From: Flammeovirgaceae bacterium 311
GTDB taxonomy: Bacteria; Bacteroidota; Bacteroidia; Cytophagales; Cyclobacteriaceae
NCBI GenBank assembly: GCA_000597885.1
Contig: CP004371.1
Coordinates: 1,814,501 to 1,878,500, forward strand
Length of the DNA: 64,000 nt
Reading direction: 5' to 3'
Each line of letters begins with the position of its first letter. Position 1 is the stretch's first letter. The notes beneath the pieces were generated by a model, which was not told the origin of the DNA, searched no databases, and worked only from the letters and a program-made list of their open reading frames with translations. Of the stretch, positions 8,608 to 17,600 are shown piece by piece. A program made the position numbers and the translations under genes.

Positions 8608-10275
8608 TTACCAGCCCGGGTTCTGTCCCAGTTCCGGGTTACGCTCCAGCTGTGGCAGGGGCACCGGCCATAAATAATTACGTGCCGGATCGAAGGTTCT
8701 GCCTGATGATACGATTATAAAGCCTTCATCATCTGTGCGCAGCGCAGACAGGTTCAGATGTTCCGGAAGCCAGTTAACATTTGTACCCTTCACATCCTGG
8801 GCTAACAATTCTCCTTTTCTCCATCTGATAATATCGAAGTAGCGCTGACCTTCCAGAGCAAGCTCTACCCGCCGTTCCCGATGAATTTCCTCCCGCACAT
8901 CAAGCCCGTTCGCAGCCAGTTCTGCCAGGTTCATATGCTTCATGCCCACCCGGTCGCGCAAAAGATTAATTGTCATATCCAGATCTGCCTGGGTGAGCGT
9001 TCCCTGCTCCAAACGTGCTTCTGCATAGGTGAGCAGAATCTCGGCATAGCGTAATAAGATGATGTCATTCACATCGCGACCCACCTCCGGTACTGTAGAA
9101 AGCTCTACATACTTGGTAAAATAGTAGCCGGTAATGGTGGTTGCACCTCTTCTGTCGGATTGAAACTTAGGCACCCACAATGTGTCCGGATGATCGTTGG
9201 AAGTCTCGTTATCTGCATGTCTTAAACTGCTGTCTAAACGTCCTCCCCAGCGGGAGCCTGGCTCCAGAATTGTTTGTGTCATGCGCGGGTCGCGGTTCTC
9301 AAACACCTCCTCATAGGTATCAACATCGTAGAGAGGAGATTTTTCAATGGGCAGCCCGTCGATCATCAGGTAGCTGTCGACCAAAGATTTAGTTGGATTC
9401 CAGCGCACCACCTGGTCGGGCACCTGAATTTCGCGGCTAAGGTTGTGATCTGTTATACCGGTTAATGAAAGGCGGGCAATGATGGTTTCGCGGTTGTTGC
9501 CCCCCGAAAGATTGCCTGCGTATGTAAACAGCTCCTTATAACTAGTATTGGGGTCTCCGTTGCTGTACAGTTCATAGATACCCATATCCATCACCGCTTT
9601 TGCAGCCTGCTCTGCCTCTGCCCATCTCTGGTTGTAGAGGGCTATTCTTGCTTTCAGGCCCAGGGCTGCAGCCTTGTTCATGCGCCCCCTGTCTGCTCCA
9701 GTTGGAATTTCAGCCGGCAGGTGCTGTGCCGCCAGCTCCAGGTCCTCCATCAGGAAATTAATTACTTCTTCCCTGGGGTTACGGGGTCCATACAGTTCAT
9801 CAATGGTGAGCGTAGTGGTAACAAGAGGAACATCTCCCCAGAAGTTGGTCAGGTAGCTGTAGGCCAGAGCCCTGATTACTCTTACCTCTGCGGCCAGTTG
9901 CTCTTTTCTGGCAGGAGCTACATCTGCTCTATCGTAATTCTCCAGAAAGGCATTAGCCTGTCGCACAGCCGTATACTGGCTACGCCATTCATTATTTAAA
10001 GTACTAAGATCATTTCCAAAGTTACCACTCCCGATTAACTGATAAGAGGTTGTAGAAGGCCATATGGTGTTGTCTCCCATATTTTCCATATCCACAGTAT
10101 TCTTTTCCTTTACATTACCATAAATCGCATTTACGGCAAGCACCAGATGTTCTTCCGTTTCCCAGAAGGTTTCATTCGTAATTACATCCAGCGGCGCCCG
10201 GTCCAGAAATTCATCCTCACAAGAGCCCAATAACAATGCGCATAACAGCAGGCTATATTTTATTTTTGTATTCAT
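8608..10275 (-). CDS. SusD/RagB family nutrient-binding outer membrane lipoprotein
   Basis: This 555-residue lipoprotein has a signal ending in LLLGSC, followed by EDEFLDRAPLD, the usual SusD start. Typical SusD elements follow: ITNETFWETEEHLV, YTAVRQANAFLENYD, helical TPR-like segments (AAALGKLKARIAL-like region near residue 205), ILLRYAEILLTYAEARLE, and the C-terminal LWPVPLPQLERNP-GQNPGW ending. SusD proteins sit on the outer membrane and cap the SusC pore. The gene starts 9 bases after the susC stop, the standard pair arrangement. The ligand cannot be deduced from sequence; the neighbours suggest a phosphate-ester compound. Confidence 0.93.
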   Translation of the reverse strand: MNTKIKYSLLLCALLLGSCEDEFLDRAPLDVITNETFWETEEHLVLAVNAIYGNVKEKNTVDMENMGDNTIWPSTTSYQLIGSGNFGNDLSTLNNEWRSQYTAVRQANAFLENYDRADVAPARKEQLAAEVRVIRALAYSYLTNFWGDVPLVTTTLTIDELYGPRNPREEVINFLMEDLELAAQHLPAEIPTGADRGRMNKAAALGLKARIALYNQRWAEAEQAAKAVMDMGIYELYSNGDPNTSYKELFTYAGNLSGGNNRETIIARLSLTGITDHNLSREIQVPDQVVRWNPTKSLVDSYLMIDGLPIEKSPLYDVDTYEEVFENRDPRMTQTILEPGSRWGGRLDSSLRHADNETSNDHPDTLWVPKFQSDRRGATTITGYYFTKYVELSTVPEVGRDVNDIILLRYAEILLTYAEARLEQGTLTQADLDMTINLLRDRVGMKHMNLAELAANGLDVREEIHRERRVELALEGQRYFDIIRWRKGELLAQDVKGTNVNWLPEHLNLSALRTDDEGFIIVSSGRTFDPARNYLWPVPLPQLERNPELGQNPGW

Positions 10276-10284
10276 GACAGATGG

Positions 10285-13200
10285 TTATTTAAAGTTGACA
10301 TTCAGGCCAAGCACAAAAGTCTTTACCTGTGGATAAAAATTACCATTGCTCACAGGAGATTCAGGGTCATAGCCATAGAAATAATCTGTGAAGGTGAACA
10401 GGTTATCTGCAGAGAAATAAATCCTTAGATTACTCATGCGGGCACGCTCTGTTAAGCGAGTCGGTAGGGTATAACCCAGCTGCACATTTTTTACCCTTAA
10501 ATAAGAGGCATCTTCCAGCCAGTAAGTGGAAAGGCGCTGGTTAAAATTCTGCTGATAGGCCAAGCGCGGATAGCTGGCATCGGTGTTTTCAGGAGTCCAT
10601 CGGTCCAGGTGAATGGTTTGCGGGAAGCTACTTTCTGAATCAAAGGCATGCCGTGCTGAGCCATACAGATATCCATCTACTTCTCCTACTCCCTGTAAAA
10701 ACAGATTAAAATCAAAACCCCTCCAGGCCACATCGCCCCTAAAGCCAAAGGTATATCTTGGTATGGGACTACCAATCACTTGCCGGTCATCATCAAGTGT
10801 TATCACTCCATCACCATTCAGGTCTCTATAAATGATATCACCAGGGGCAACAGGATCACTAACGATATGGGGAAAATCTGCTACAAAAGTGCCTGTTTCC
10901 GGATTGTAGGAGAAATCTTCTTCCTGCGCCAGGCGCTCAGCTACCAGCCCATAAAAAGCTCCCAGCGGATACCCTACCAGTCTTACCTGATCATCAACTA
11001 CCGGCTCAGATCCTCCCAACCCCACCAGTTCATTTTTAACATCAGAAACATTAAAGCTGAGGCCATAAGAAAAATCACCTCTCTGATCATTCCAGCCAGC
11101 CTGTAACTCCCATCCTATGTTTTCTACCCTTCCGGCATTCTGGTAAGGATAGTTATTGCCCACACCCATAACATCGGGAAGCGGAAGTATTGCCAAAATA
11201 TCATTTGTTGCATTCTCAAAATAATCAGCAGTGATCTGAAGCCGATTGTTCAGAAATGCCAGGTCAACACCAATATTTTTTTTAATGGATGCTTCCCATG
11301 TCAGTATTTCATTGGCAAAAACCTCCTGTCTATAACCAATAGTATTTGTATAGCCAATAGGCATGGTTCCTACAGGTCCTAAAATATCCATATAGGCCCA
11401 GTCGCGAATTCTGTCGTTCCCCTGGGTACCGTAGGATGCCCTGAATTTGCCGTATTCAATTACATTGCGTAAGCCAGCAAAAAACGATTCTTCTGTAAAG
11501 GCCCATCCCAGTGAAGCAGAGGAAAATAAATCCCAGCGCACATCTTTGGCAAAGCGGGTGGAGCCATCGTACCTGAAGTTTGCCTCTGCCAAATATTTAT
11601 TTCTAAAAGCATAGTTAACCCTGCCAAACAGGGAGCGCAGTGCATTCTGGTCAGCACTGCCGCTGTTAAGCTGATCTTCTGTACCAAGGTTGATGTGCCC
11701 TACGGATTGAGAAGCCAGGTTAGTTCTAGTTGCTGTAAAGCTGTCGCCAATAGTTTCTTCCTGCGAAGCCCCTAACAAGAGTGTTAATTCATGGGTGTCA
11801 TTAAAATTCCTGTTGTATTCGGCAGTTCCAATAAAAGCCTGATAGATTGAGGTATAATCCCGCACATCTATCTTGTTGGGGTAGTTATTTCTGTAGATCA
11901 GTGCTCCGTCTTCGGGGCTGTAATAGTTAACGGTGCGGGAGAAAATACTTCTCTTTGAGTTGGACCTCACTATTCCGTACTGCCCTCTAAGTTTAAACCC
12001 CTTAAAAAGGTCAAGGGTAGCACTAAAGTTGCCCGTCACTTCCTGTGATGCAAAATCATTGGTACCACCATCTGTCGCAATTGCCACCGGGTTGCGTTGC
12101 CCACCCAGGTAGCCCCAGTCTCCGGTAGTAAAGCGCACCGGCACCAGGGGCAAGATAGAATGTGCAGAATATATAACACCAGTTCCTGAAGATGAGCCAG
12201 AATAATCCCGATCAATGTATCCCATGTTTGTGGATAATTCCAGACGATCCAGCAGGTTAGTGTTCAGCTTAACCCGGATGTTGTGCCGCTTTGCCTTGAA
12301 ATTATCTCCTGTTACCAGTCCGCCCTCCTTCAAAAAGCCATAAGAGAGGTAGTAGTTAAACTCATCTTTTGCCCCATTGATGCTTACATTGTGGTTTTGC
12401 TGGGGGGCATAATCCTTATAGATCTCTTCTATCCAGTTAGTATTGGCAAAATAGTTTGGATCAGAGCCGCTTCTGGCAATCTCTATGTCTTCCTGTGTAT
12501 AGGTAGGGTTTCGGCCTGCATTGATCATAGATTCATTCAGGAGCTCCATATATTCCGGGGATCCCAGGAATTCGGGCAATGCCGTTGGTGTCTGAACGCC
12601 ATAATAGCCATTATAAGAAACAGTGGTTTTGCCGGTTCCTTTCTTTGTAGTGATCAGGATTACACCGTTTGCACCACGTACCCCATAGATGGAGGAAGAT
12701 GCAGCATCTTTCAACACGGAGATACTTTCTATATCATTGGGATTGAGAATGTCCATGTCTCCGCCGGGAATACCATCAATTACAACAAGCGGCTGGGAAT
12801 TTCCCCAGGTGCCGATGCCCCTGATGCGGATGGTACCGGCATTATTGCCCGGCACGCCTGATGTTCCTGTAACGGTTACACCTGGCAGTAAGCCCTGAAT
12901 GGCATTGTTGATATTGGTTACGGGCCTGCTCTCAATAGCCTCTGCCTGTACCTGCGCCACAGCCCCTGTCAGGTTTGCTTTTTTCTGGGTGCCATAGCCT
13001 ACTACAACTACCTCATCCAGTATTTCAGAGTCTTCCCTTAGCGTAATGTTCAGGTTCCGCTGGTTGCCCAGTGCTACTTCCTGCTCTTTATATCCTACAT
13101 AGGAAAATACAAGTACAGGTTCTCCAACGCCTTCCACATCCAGGGCAAATCTGCCATCCATGTCGGTGACAGTTCCAATAGTGGTTCCTTTCAACAAAAT

Positions 13201-13425
13201 GGAAACACCCGGAAGCGACTCCCCTTCAGCATTACTAACCAGGCCTCTTACAAGGTCTTCTTCCGATAAATTATTACTTGTCATCGGGTTGGTGACGGCG
13301 GTTTCAAGCCGCTCTGCAAAGCCCCTTTGCGGAGCTGTACAGAGCAGGATCAACAACAGTAAAGCACATCTGATCAGATAGCCTTTTCTGTTTTTTAACA
13401 GTAAATTTTCAGTCATATAAAACAT
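10285..13425 (-). CDS. SusC/RagA family TonB-dependent outer membrane transporter
   Basis: I chose the ATG at 13425 because it leads into a clear signal peptide (GYLIRCALLLLILLCTAP); the frame stays open upstream to 13563 but that extension does not look like a signal. After the signal comes a carboxypeptidase-D-like regulatory domain (VRGLVSNAEGESLPGVSILL), then the SusC plug with DEVVVVGYGTQKKANLTGAV, PLVVIDGIPGGD, LKDAASSSIYGVRGANGV and ITTKKG, then the beta-barrel ending in FVLGLNVNFK. It imports the ligand captured by the SusD partner, powered by TonB. It is the first gene of the locus, with about 600 non-coding bases upstream. Confidence 0.93.
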   Translation of the reverse strand: MFYMTENLLLKNRKGYLIRCALLLLILLCTAPQRGFAERLETAVTNPMTSNNLSEEDLVRGLVSNAEGESLPGVSILLKGTTIGTVTDMDGRFALDVEGVGEPVLVFSYVGYKEQEVALGNQRNLNITLREDSEILDEVVVVGYGTQKKANLTGAVAQVQAEAIESRPVTNINNAIQGLLPGVTVTGTSGVPGNNAGTIRIRGIGTWGNSQPLVVIDGIPGGDMDILNPNDIESISVLKDAASSSIYGVRGANGVILITTKKGTGKTTVSYNGYYGVQTPTALPEFLGSPEYMELLNESMINAGRNPTYTQEDIEIARSGSDPNYFANTNWIEEIYKDYAPQQNHNVSINGAKDEFNYYLSYGFLKEGGLVTGDNFKAKRHNIRVKLNTNLLDRLELSTNMGYIDRDYSGSSSGTGVIYSAHSILPLVPVRFTTGDWGYLGGQRNPVAIATDGGTNDFASQEVTGNFSATLDLFKGFKLRGQYGIVRSNSKRSIFSRTVNYYSPEDGALIYRNNYPNKIDVRDYTSIYQAFIGTAEYNRNFNDTHELTLLLGASQEETIGDSFTATRTNLASQSVGHINLGTEDQLNSGSADQNALRSLFGRVNYAFRNKYLAEANFRYDGSTRFAKDVRWDLFSSASLGWAFTEESFFAGLRNVIEYGKFRASYGTQGNDRIRDWAYMDILGPVGTMPIGYTNTIGYRQEVFANEILTWEASIKKNIGVDLAFLNNRLQITADYFENATNDILAILPLPDVMGVGNNYPYQNAGRVENIGWELQAGWNDQRGDFSYGLSFNVSDVKNELVGLGGSEPVVDDQVRLVGYPLGAFYGLVAERLAQEEDFSYNPETGTFVADFPHIVSDPVAPGDIIYRDLNGDGVITLDDDRQVIGSPIPRYTFGFRGDVAWRGFDFNLFLQGVGEVDGYLYGSARHAFDSESSFPQTIHLDRWTPENTDASYPRLAYQQNFNQRLSTYWLEDASYLRVKNVQLGYTLPTRLTERARMSNLRIYFSADNLFTFTDYFYGYDPESPVSNGNFYPQVKTFVLGLNVNFK

Positions 13426-13563
13426 GAGCTTTTGGTGGTTACTTTGTTCCTGCTTTAAAAAATGCCATTCTAAAAATCTATCTATTCCTGAAAATGAGCG
13501 GGTTTTATAAATCAGCCGCTTGCTGAATCCCGTCATTTCAAAAAATATCTCTGGCAAGTTCAC

Positions 13564-14181
13564 CCAATTATGCTTTGGTAGTAGTACCTAAAGACCCAGA
13601 TGGAACTCTAAAGCTGCCTCTGGTGATCAGTACTGATTCTTAGCTCTTGAATGCTCCTGATCCCTGTAGGGCAACCCCCTGATTCTGTATCATTTCCTAA
13701 GTCCATCTCCCTGACGCATCCCCTACTCAGGCGGCACCTCCATTTGGGCTAACCACATCCCCTCTGTCAGAAAGAAATATTTACTGCATGTTCATCATTT
13801 CTACTACTTTAAAAATTGCCCCTACCTCACGCTTATTGTATGGTACCTGTAGCGGCATCAGCGCAAAATTTGCTGGTCCTTAAAAGTTTAAATCTCTATT
13901 TGCCATGCAATCATGGCTTCAATAAGAAAATATTTTTTATTAATTACAATACTTATCTAAAATTTTATGATAAGATTAACGAATTAACAACGTTTTATTA
14001 ACTAAGTTTTCTTGTTCATTAATTTATTTACTATTATTAGCGCCAGGTGGTAGCGTTCCGCTTTTTTAGCACAGCTACAGTGCTGTTAACAAGAAGCCGG
14101 ACATTGGAATAAGGGGAGGATGGTAAAGGGATTTAAAACCACAACCGGCAGAAATGCTTTAATTATCAGATAAATCCATCG
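13564..14181. other. Intergenic region between divergent susC and gntP
   Basis: About 620 bases carry the 5' regions of two divergent genes. The half nearest gntP is very AT-rich. It holds the inverted repeat at 13952-13974 but no exact TAnnTTTG box that I could place for either gene. No RNA gene or credible small ORF was seen. Confidence 0.5.
13952..13974. promoter_or_regulatory. Imperfect palindrome in the susC-gntP intergenic region
   Basis: CTTATC and GATAAG arms flank an AT-only core containing TAAAATTTTA. The span of 23 bases equals that of the ROK-side palindrome at 519-541, though the sequences differ. An operator role is possible but only inferred. Confidence 0.25.
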
Positions 14182-15540
14182 ATGGTACAAGGGCCCCTGC
14201 TTTTCGTTATCCTCATTTCAGGAGTAGCATTCATTGTGCTGGCAACGGCAAAATTTAAACTGCACCCATTCCTGGGCCTGCTGATTGCAGCTTTTGGTGT
14301 GGGCATTGCTGCCGGTGTGCCACTTAACGAAGTGGTACAGGCCATCAACGGGGGGTTCGGAGACCTGATGAGCTACATTGGGATTGTAATTGTAGCAGGC
14401 ACCATTATCGGAAAGATCCTGGATAAGTCAGGCGCAGCATTACGCATGGCCGAAACCGTGTTAAGGGTGGTTGGAGAATCAAGGCCGCAGCTGGCCATGT
14501 CGTTGATTGGGGCTATTGTAAGTATACCGGTCTTTTGCGATTCTGCTTATATAATCTTATCCAGCCTGAACAAAGCCCTGGCAAAACGCGCAAAAGTATC
14601 GCTGGCTTCCATGTCGGTTGCCCTGGCAACAGGCCTATATGCCACCCACACCCTTGTACCCCCTACCCCCGGACCCATCGCCGCCGCCGGTAATATTGGT
14701 GCCAGCCAGTATTTAGGCACTATTATCCTGATAGGTTTTACAGTTGCCATACCTGTGATCATGGCAGGTTACTTTTGGGCAACAAGGGTGGCAGATAAAA
14801 TAAAAATAAAAGGCGAAGAGGCAGAGGGCCTCAGTTACAGTGAAGTAACAAAATCGTTTGGTGTGCTGCCTTCAGCAGCAAAGGCTTTTACACCCATCCT
14901 CCTTCCCATCGTGCTGATCGGAACGGGTTCTATCATTAACTATATTCAATGGACAGGTAAATCAGCCGATATTCTTCTTTTTCTCGGCACACCGGCAGTC
15001 GCACTTTTAATTGGCATATTTTCAGCCTTTCCCCTACTGCCAAAGTGGAATAAGGAAACTTTAACCGGCTGGGTGGGAGAAGGCCTGCAGGATGCCGCCA
15101 TTATTTTGCTGCTAACAGGAGCCGGCGGAGCTTTTGGGGCTGTGATAAGGGTAACGCCCGTGGCAGAGGTTATCCAGGGTTTTGCCGGGGAGGAGGCTAT
15201 GAATGGGGCATTTATGCTGTTAATTCCTTTTTTTGTAGCTGCTGCACTCAAAACGGCACAGGGTTCCTCTACCGCAGCGCTGGTAATTACCTCCGCCCTT
15301 ATTTCCCCCATGCTCACAGAGGCAGGGATTGTCGGCGCCGTTCCGCTGGCACTGGTAGTGATGGCAATAGGCGCCGGAGCAATGGCCGTTAGCCATGTGA
15401 ATGACAGCTATTTTTGGGTGGTAACGCAATTTAGCGGCCTTAAAGTAGCCGATGCCTACAAAGCCCAGACCATGGCAACCCTGGTACAGGGTGTGACAGC
15501 CATTGTAGCCACCATGCTTCTATGGGTAATACTGGTGTAG
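14182..15540 (+). CDS. GntP-family permease (gluconate:H+ symporter type)
   Basis: This 452-residue polytopic membrane protein has about 12 hydrophobic segments. It has GntP-family features: KFKLHPFLGLLIAAFGVGI near the N terminus, GFGDLMSYIGIVIVAGTIIG, IPVFCDSAYIIL, and TLVPPTPGPIAAAGNIGA, the conserved proline-rich loop. GntP carriers import gluconate or related sugar acids (some take glycerate or fructuronate) with protons. The gene is divergent from susC and has no kinase or dehydratase for gluconate beside it, so the substrate is uncertain. Confidence 0.88.
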   Translation: MVQGPLLFVILISGVAFIVLATAKFKLHPFLGLLIAAFGVGIAAGVPLNEVVQAINGGFGDLMSYIGIVIVAGTIIGKILDKSGAALRMAETVLRVVGESRPQLAMSLIGAIVSIPVFCDSAYIILSSLNKALAKRAKVSLASMSVALATGLYATHTLVPPTPGPIAAAGNIGASQYLGTIILIGFTVAIPVIMAGYFWATRVADKIKIKGEEAEGLSYSEVTKSFGVLPSAAKAFTPILLPIVLIGTGSIINYIQWTGKSADILLFLGTPAVALLIGIFSAFPLLPKWNKETLTGWVGEGLQDAAIILLLTGAGGAFGAVIRVTPVAEVIQGFAGEEAMNGAFMLLIPFFVAAALKTAQGSSTAALVITSALISPMLTEAGIVGAVPLALVVMAIGAGAMAVSHVNDSYFWVVTQFSGLKVADAYKAQTMATLVQGVTAIVATMLLWVILV

Positions 15541-15615
15541 TAGCTGAACATTGAAAGGTATTTCCAAGCTTCTTTCTTCTCCATCAAACCAACATGGGCA
15601 ACTTCTAATCCATCC

Positions 15616-16476
15616 CTATACCCTGGCCAGCACCTTATGAATCAGGGGCTCTACCACTTCATCCGGGGCTTGGGAAAATTCGTTGGAGATGCGGTTAGCT
15701 AAAATCGCATTTACACTTAGCACCTCGTGGCCCAGAATTTTGCCCATGGCATAGTAGCCTGCCGTTTCCATCTCAAAATTTGTAAGTCTTTTCCCGCCTT
15801 CGAACCTGAAGTGGCTAAGCGCCTCCACCAGGTTGGGAAGCCGCAGCGTTGCCCGTACCTGCCGCCCCTGGGGAGCATAAAAGCCCGGGCTGGTTAAGGT
15901 ATTGCCCCTGATCATATCATAGCCAATTTTCTGCAGCAGTAGCTGTGAGCCACGCACCACATAAGGCTTGAAGGGCAGCTGTGCCTCTGTAAAAATAGCA
16001 TCCTGCAGGTGGAGCTCATCCGGGCTGCTGTTCAGGTTGTAAAAAAACATCAGGGTGTCCAGGCCTATGGCATAATCGCTTACCAGGTGTGCTCCAACAG
16101 GAATATCAGCTTGTAAACTGCCGCTGGTGCCAAGCCGGATGATGTTCAGTGCATGATGATCTTCTTTCACTACCCTGTTTTTCAGATCTACATTTACCAG
16201 GGCATCCAGCTCCATCATCAAGATTTCTATATTGTCGGTACCCATGCCCGTGCTCATGACTGTAAGCCGCTTTCCTTTGTAGTATCCCGTATGGGTTACA
16301 AATTCACGTTTAGATTTGGTGAACTCCACTCTATCAAAATATTTGGTGATGCGTGGTACCCGCTCCGGATCGCCAACTGTGATGATGGTATCGGCTATGG
16401 AATCTGGATGCAAACCGAGGTGGTAAACGCTGTTATCAGGATTAAGAACAAGCTCGGAATTGGGAATGCGGTTCAT
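15616..16476 (-). CDS. Nucleoside phosphorylase (uridine phosphorylase-like, PNP/UDP family)
   Basis: This 286-residue protein has the phosphate-binding motif GDPERVPRITKYF (about residues 33-45), the STGMGTDNIEI segment, IRLGTSGSLQ, and the nucleoside-binding FEMETAGYYAMGK near residue 240. It catalyses phosphorolysis of a nucleoside to free base and (deoxy)ribose 1-phosphate in salvage. The general fold is secure, but the choice between uridine and purine nucleosides is less so. It starts 43 bases after the trhO terminator stem on the other side. cdd at 33661 belongs to the same salvage theme but is not linked. Confidence 0.85.
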   Translation of the reverse strand: MNRIPNSELVLNPDNSVYHLGLHPDSIADTIITVGDPERVPRITKYFDRVEFTKSKREFVTHTGYYKGKRLTVMSTGMGTDNIEILMMELDALVNVDLKNRVVKEDHHALNIIRLGTSGSLQADIPVGAHLVSDYAIGLDTLMFFYNLNSSPDELHLQDAIFTEAQLPFKPYVVRGSQLLLQKIGYDMIRGNTLTSPGFYAPQGRQVRATLRLPNLVEALSHFRFEGGKRLTNFEMETAGYYAMGKILGHEVLSVNAILANRISNEFSQAPDEVVEPLIHKVLARV

Positions 16477-16494
16477 ACCAAATAAGGGGGGTAA

Positions 16495-16521
16495 GAAAAA
16501 AGTGCTACCTGGGGTAGCACT
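16495..16521 (-). terminator. Terminator of trhO
   Basis: A perfect 9-base stem AGTGCTACC/GGTAGCACT (16501-16521) has a TGG loop. On the minus strand it is followed by a run of T (plus-strand A at 16495-16500). The stem begins inside the trhO stop codon. Confidence 0.75.
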
Positions 16522-17485
16522 AAGATAGATGTTTCTGGGTGTTTTTCAGTCCGTGGTAAGGATCATAGCCGTTCATTTCTTTGGCGTAATACCCTGTACC
16601 ATCATAAGCTCTTTTTTCAGGATGCTCCTTGCAGGCGGGCGAGCAGGCTCCTTCCATTTCCCAGCCACATGCCTCGCACATGGGTGCATGCAGGTTGCAA
16701 ACAGGGTTGGCACAGTTAACCATCCGGGCACTGTGCTTGCCGCACACGCAGCATTTTGACACCACACTGGGGTTCTTTTTATTGATGTCTGTTACCACCC
16801 GGCCATCAAACACATAGCAGCGGCCTTCAAAATCTTCACCATCAGTTTCCAGACCATATTTGATTATACCGCCATGCAGCTGATAAACATTATCGAAGCC
16901 CTGCTCCAGCAGGTAGGCACTGGCTTTCTCGCATTTAATGCCCCCGGTGCAATAGGTAACAATCTTTTTACCTTTAAACTGCTCCAGGTCTTTTACCTTT
17001 TCCGGAAAGTCCCTGAAGTTTTCAATATCAAAAGTAACGGCACCCTTAAAATGACCCAGGCTGTGCTCGTAGTTAGAACGCACATCCACAATCACCACAT
17101 CATCAGAATTCTTGATTTCCTTAAACTCCTGCGGCGACAGGTGAACACCGGTACGTACATTAGGGTCGATATGGGTAAGGCCGCTGTGTACAATCTCGGG
17201 CTTTACCCGCACATGGAGCTTCTGGAATGCATGATCTTCGTATGCTTCCATTTTAAAGTCGGTGTGTGCAAAGCGGGGATCACCCTTTACATACGCCATG
17301 TAGCGTTTACAATCTTCTCGTAAGCCGCTCACGGTGCCATTCAGGCCTTCCGGCGCAATAATGATGCGCCCCTTCAGGTTGTTCTCCAAACAGAACTTAT
17401 GATGCTCAAACCTGTACTGCTCGGGGTCTTCAATTTTAGCATAGCAGTAGTAGAGCAAAACCTGGTATTTCTTCTCGTTTGTCAT
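16520..17485 (-). CDS. trhO: tRNA uridine(34) hydroxylase / rhodanese-domain protein TrhO
   Basis: This 321-residue protein has the YceA/TrhO layout. An N-terminal ferredoxin-like domain (residues about 8-95, with IIAPEGLNGTVSG) is followed by a rhodanese domain (about 125-225) whose active loop CTGGIKCEK places the catalytic Cys at residue 179. A C-terminal Cys/His cluster (CCVCGKHSARM, CANPVCNLHAP, CEACGWEM) probably binds Zn. TrhO hydroxylates U34 of certain tRNAs on the way to cmo5U-type modifications. It is single, with its own terminator. Confidence 0.93.
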   Translation of the reverse strand: MTNEKKYQVLLYYCYAKIEDPEQYRFEHHKFCLENNLKGRIIIAPEGLNGTVSGLREDCKRYMAYVKGDPRFAHTDFKMEAYEDHAFQKLHVRVKPEIVHSGLTHIDPNVRTGVHLSPQEFKEIKNSDDVVIVDVRSNYEHSLGHFKGAVTFDIENFRDFPEKVKDLEQFKGKKIVTYCTGGIKCEKASAYLLEQGFDNVYQLHGGIIKYGLETDGEDFEGRCYVFDGRVVTDINKKNPSVVSKCCVCGKHSARMVNCANPVCNLHAPMCEACGWEMEGACSPACKEHPEKRAYDGTGYYAKEMNGYDPYHGLKNTQKHLS

Positions 17486-17600
17486 AGCCTTTTCCTGTTT
17501 CAGGCAGGATGGTTACAATAATGATAGATGAATAAGTAAATTTAGATACAGTAGTAACAGCCGAGGCTACTGCCCCATTCCCAGTTTTACTGAATATTTT

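Noticed and set aside
12283-12861. 192-codon plus-strand frame inside susC
   Set aside because: Antisense to conserved SusC plug sequence; no signal, domain or start context.
13816-14001. Short plus-strand frame in the susC-gntP gap
   Set aside because: Composition follows the AT-rich intergenic DNA and no motif is seen.
13564-14181. tRNA or riboswitch in the longest intergenic region
   Set aside because: No cloverleaf arms, T-loop sequence or known riboswitch core could be found by eye.
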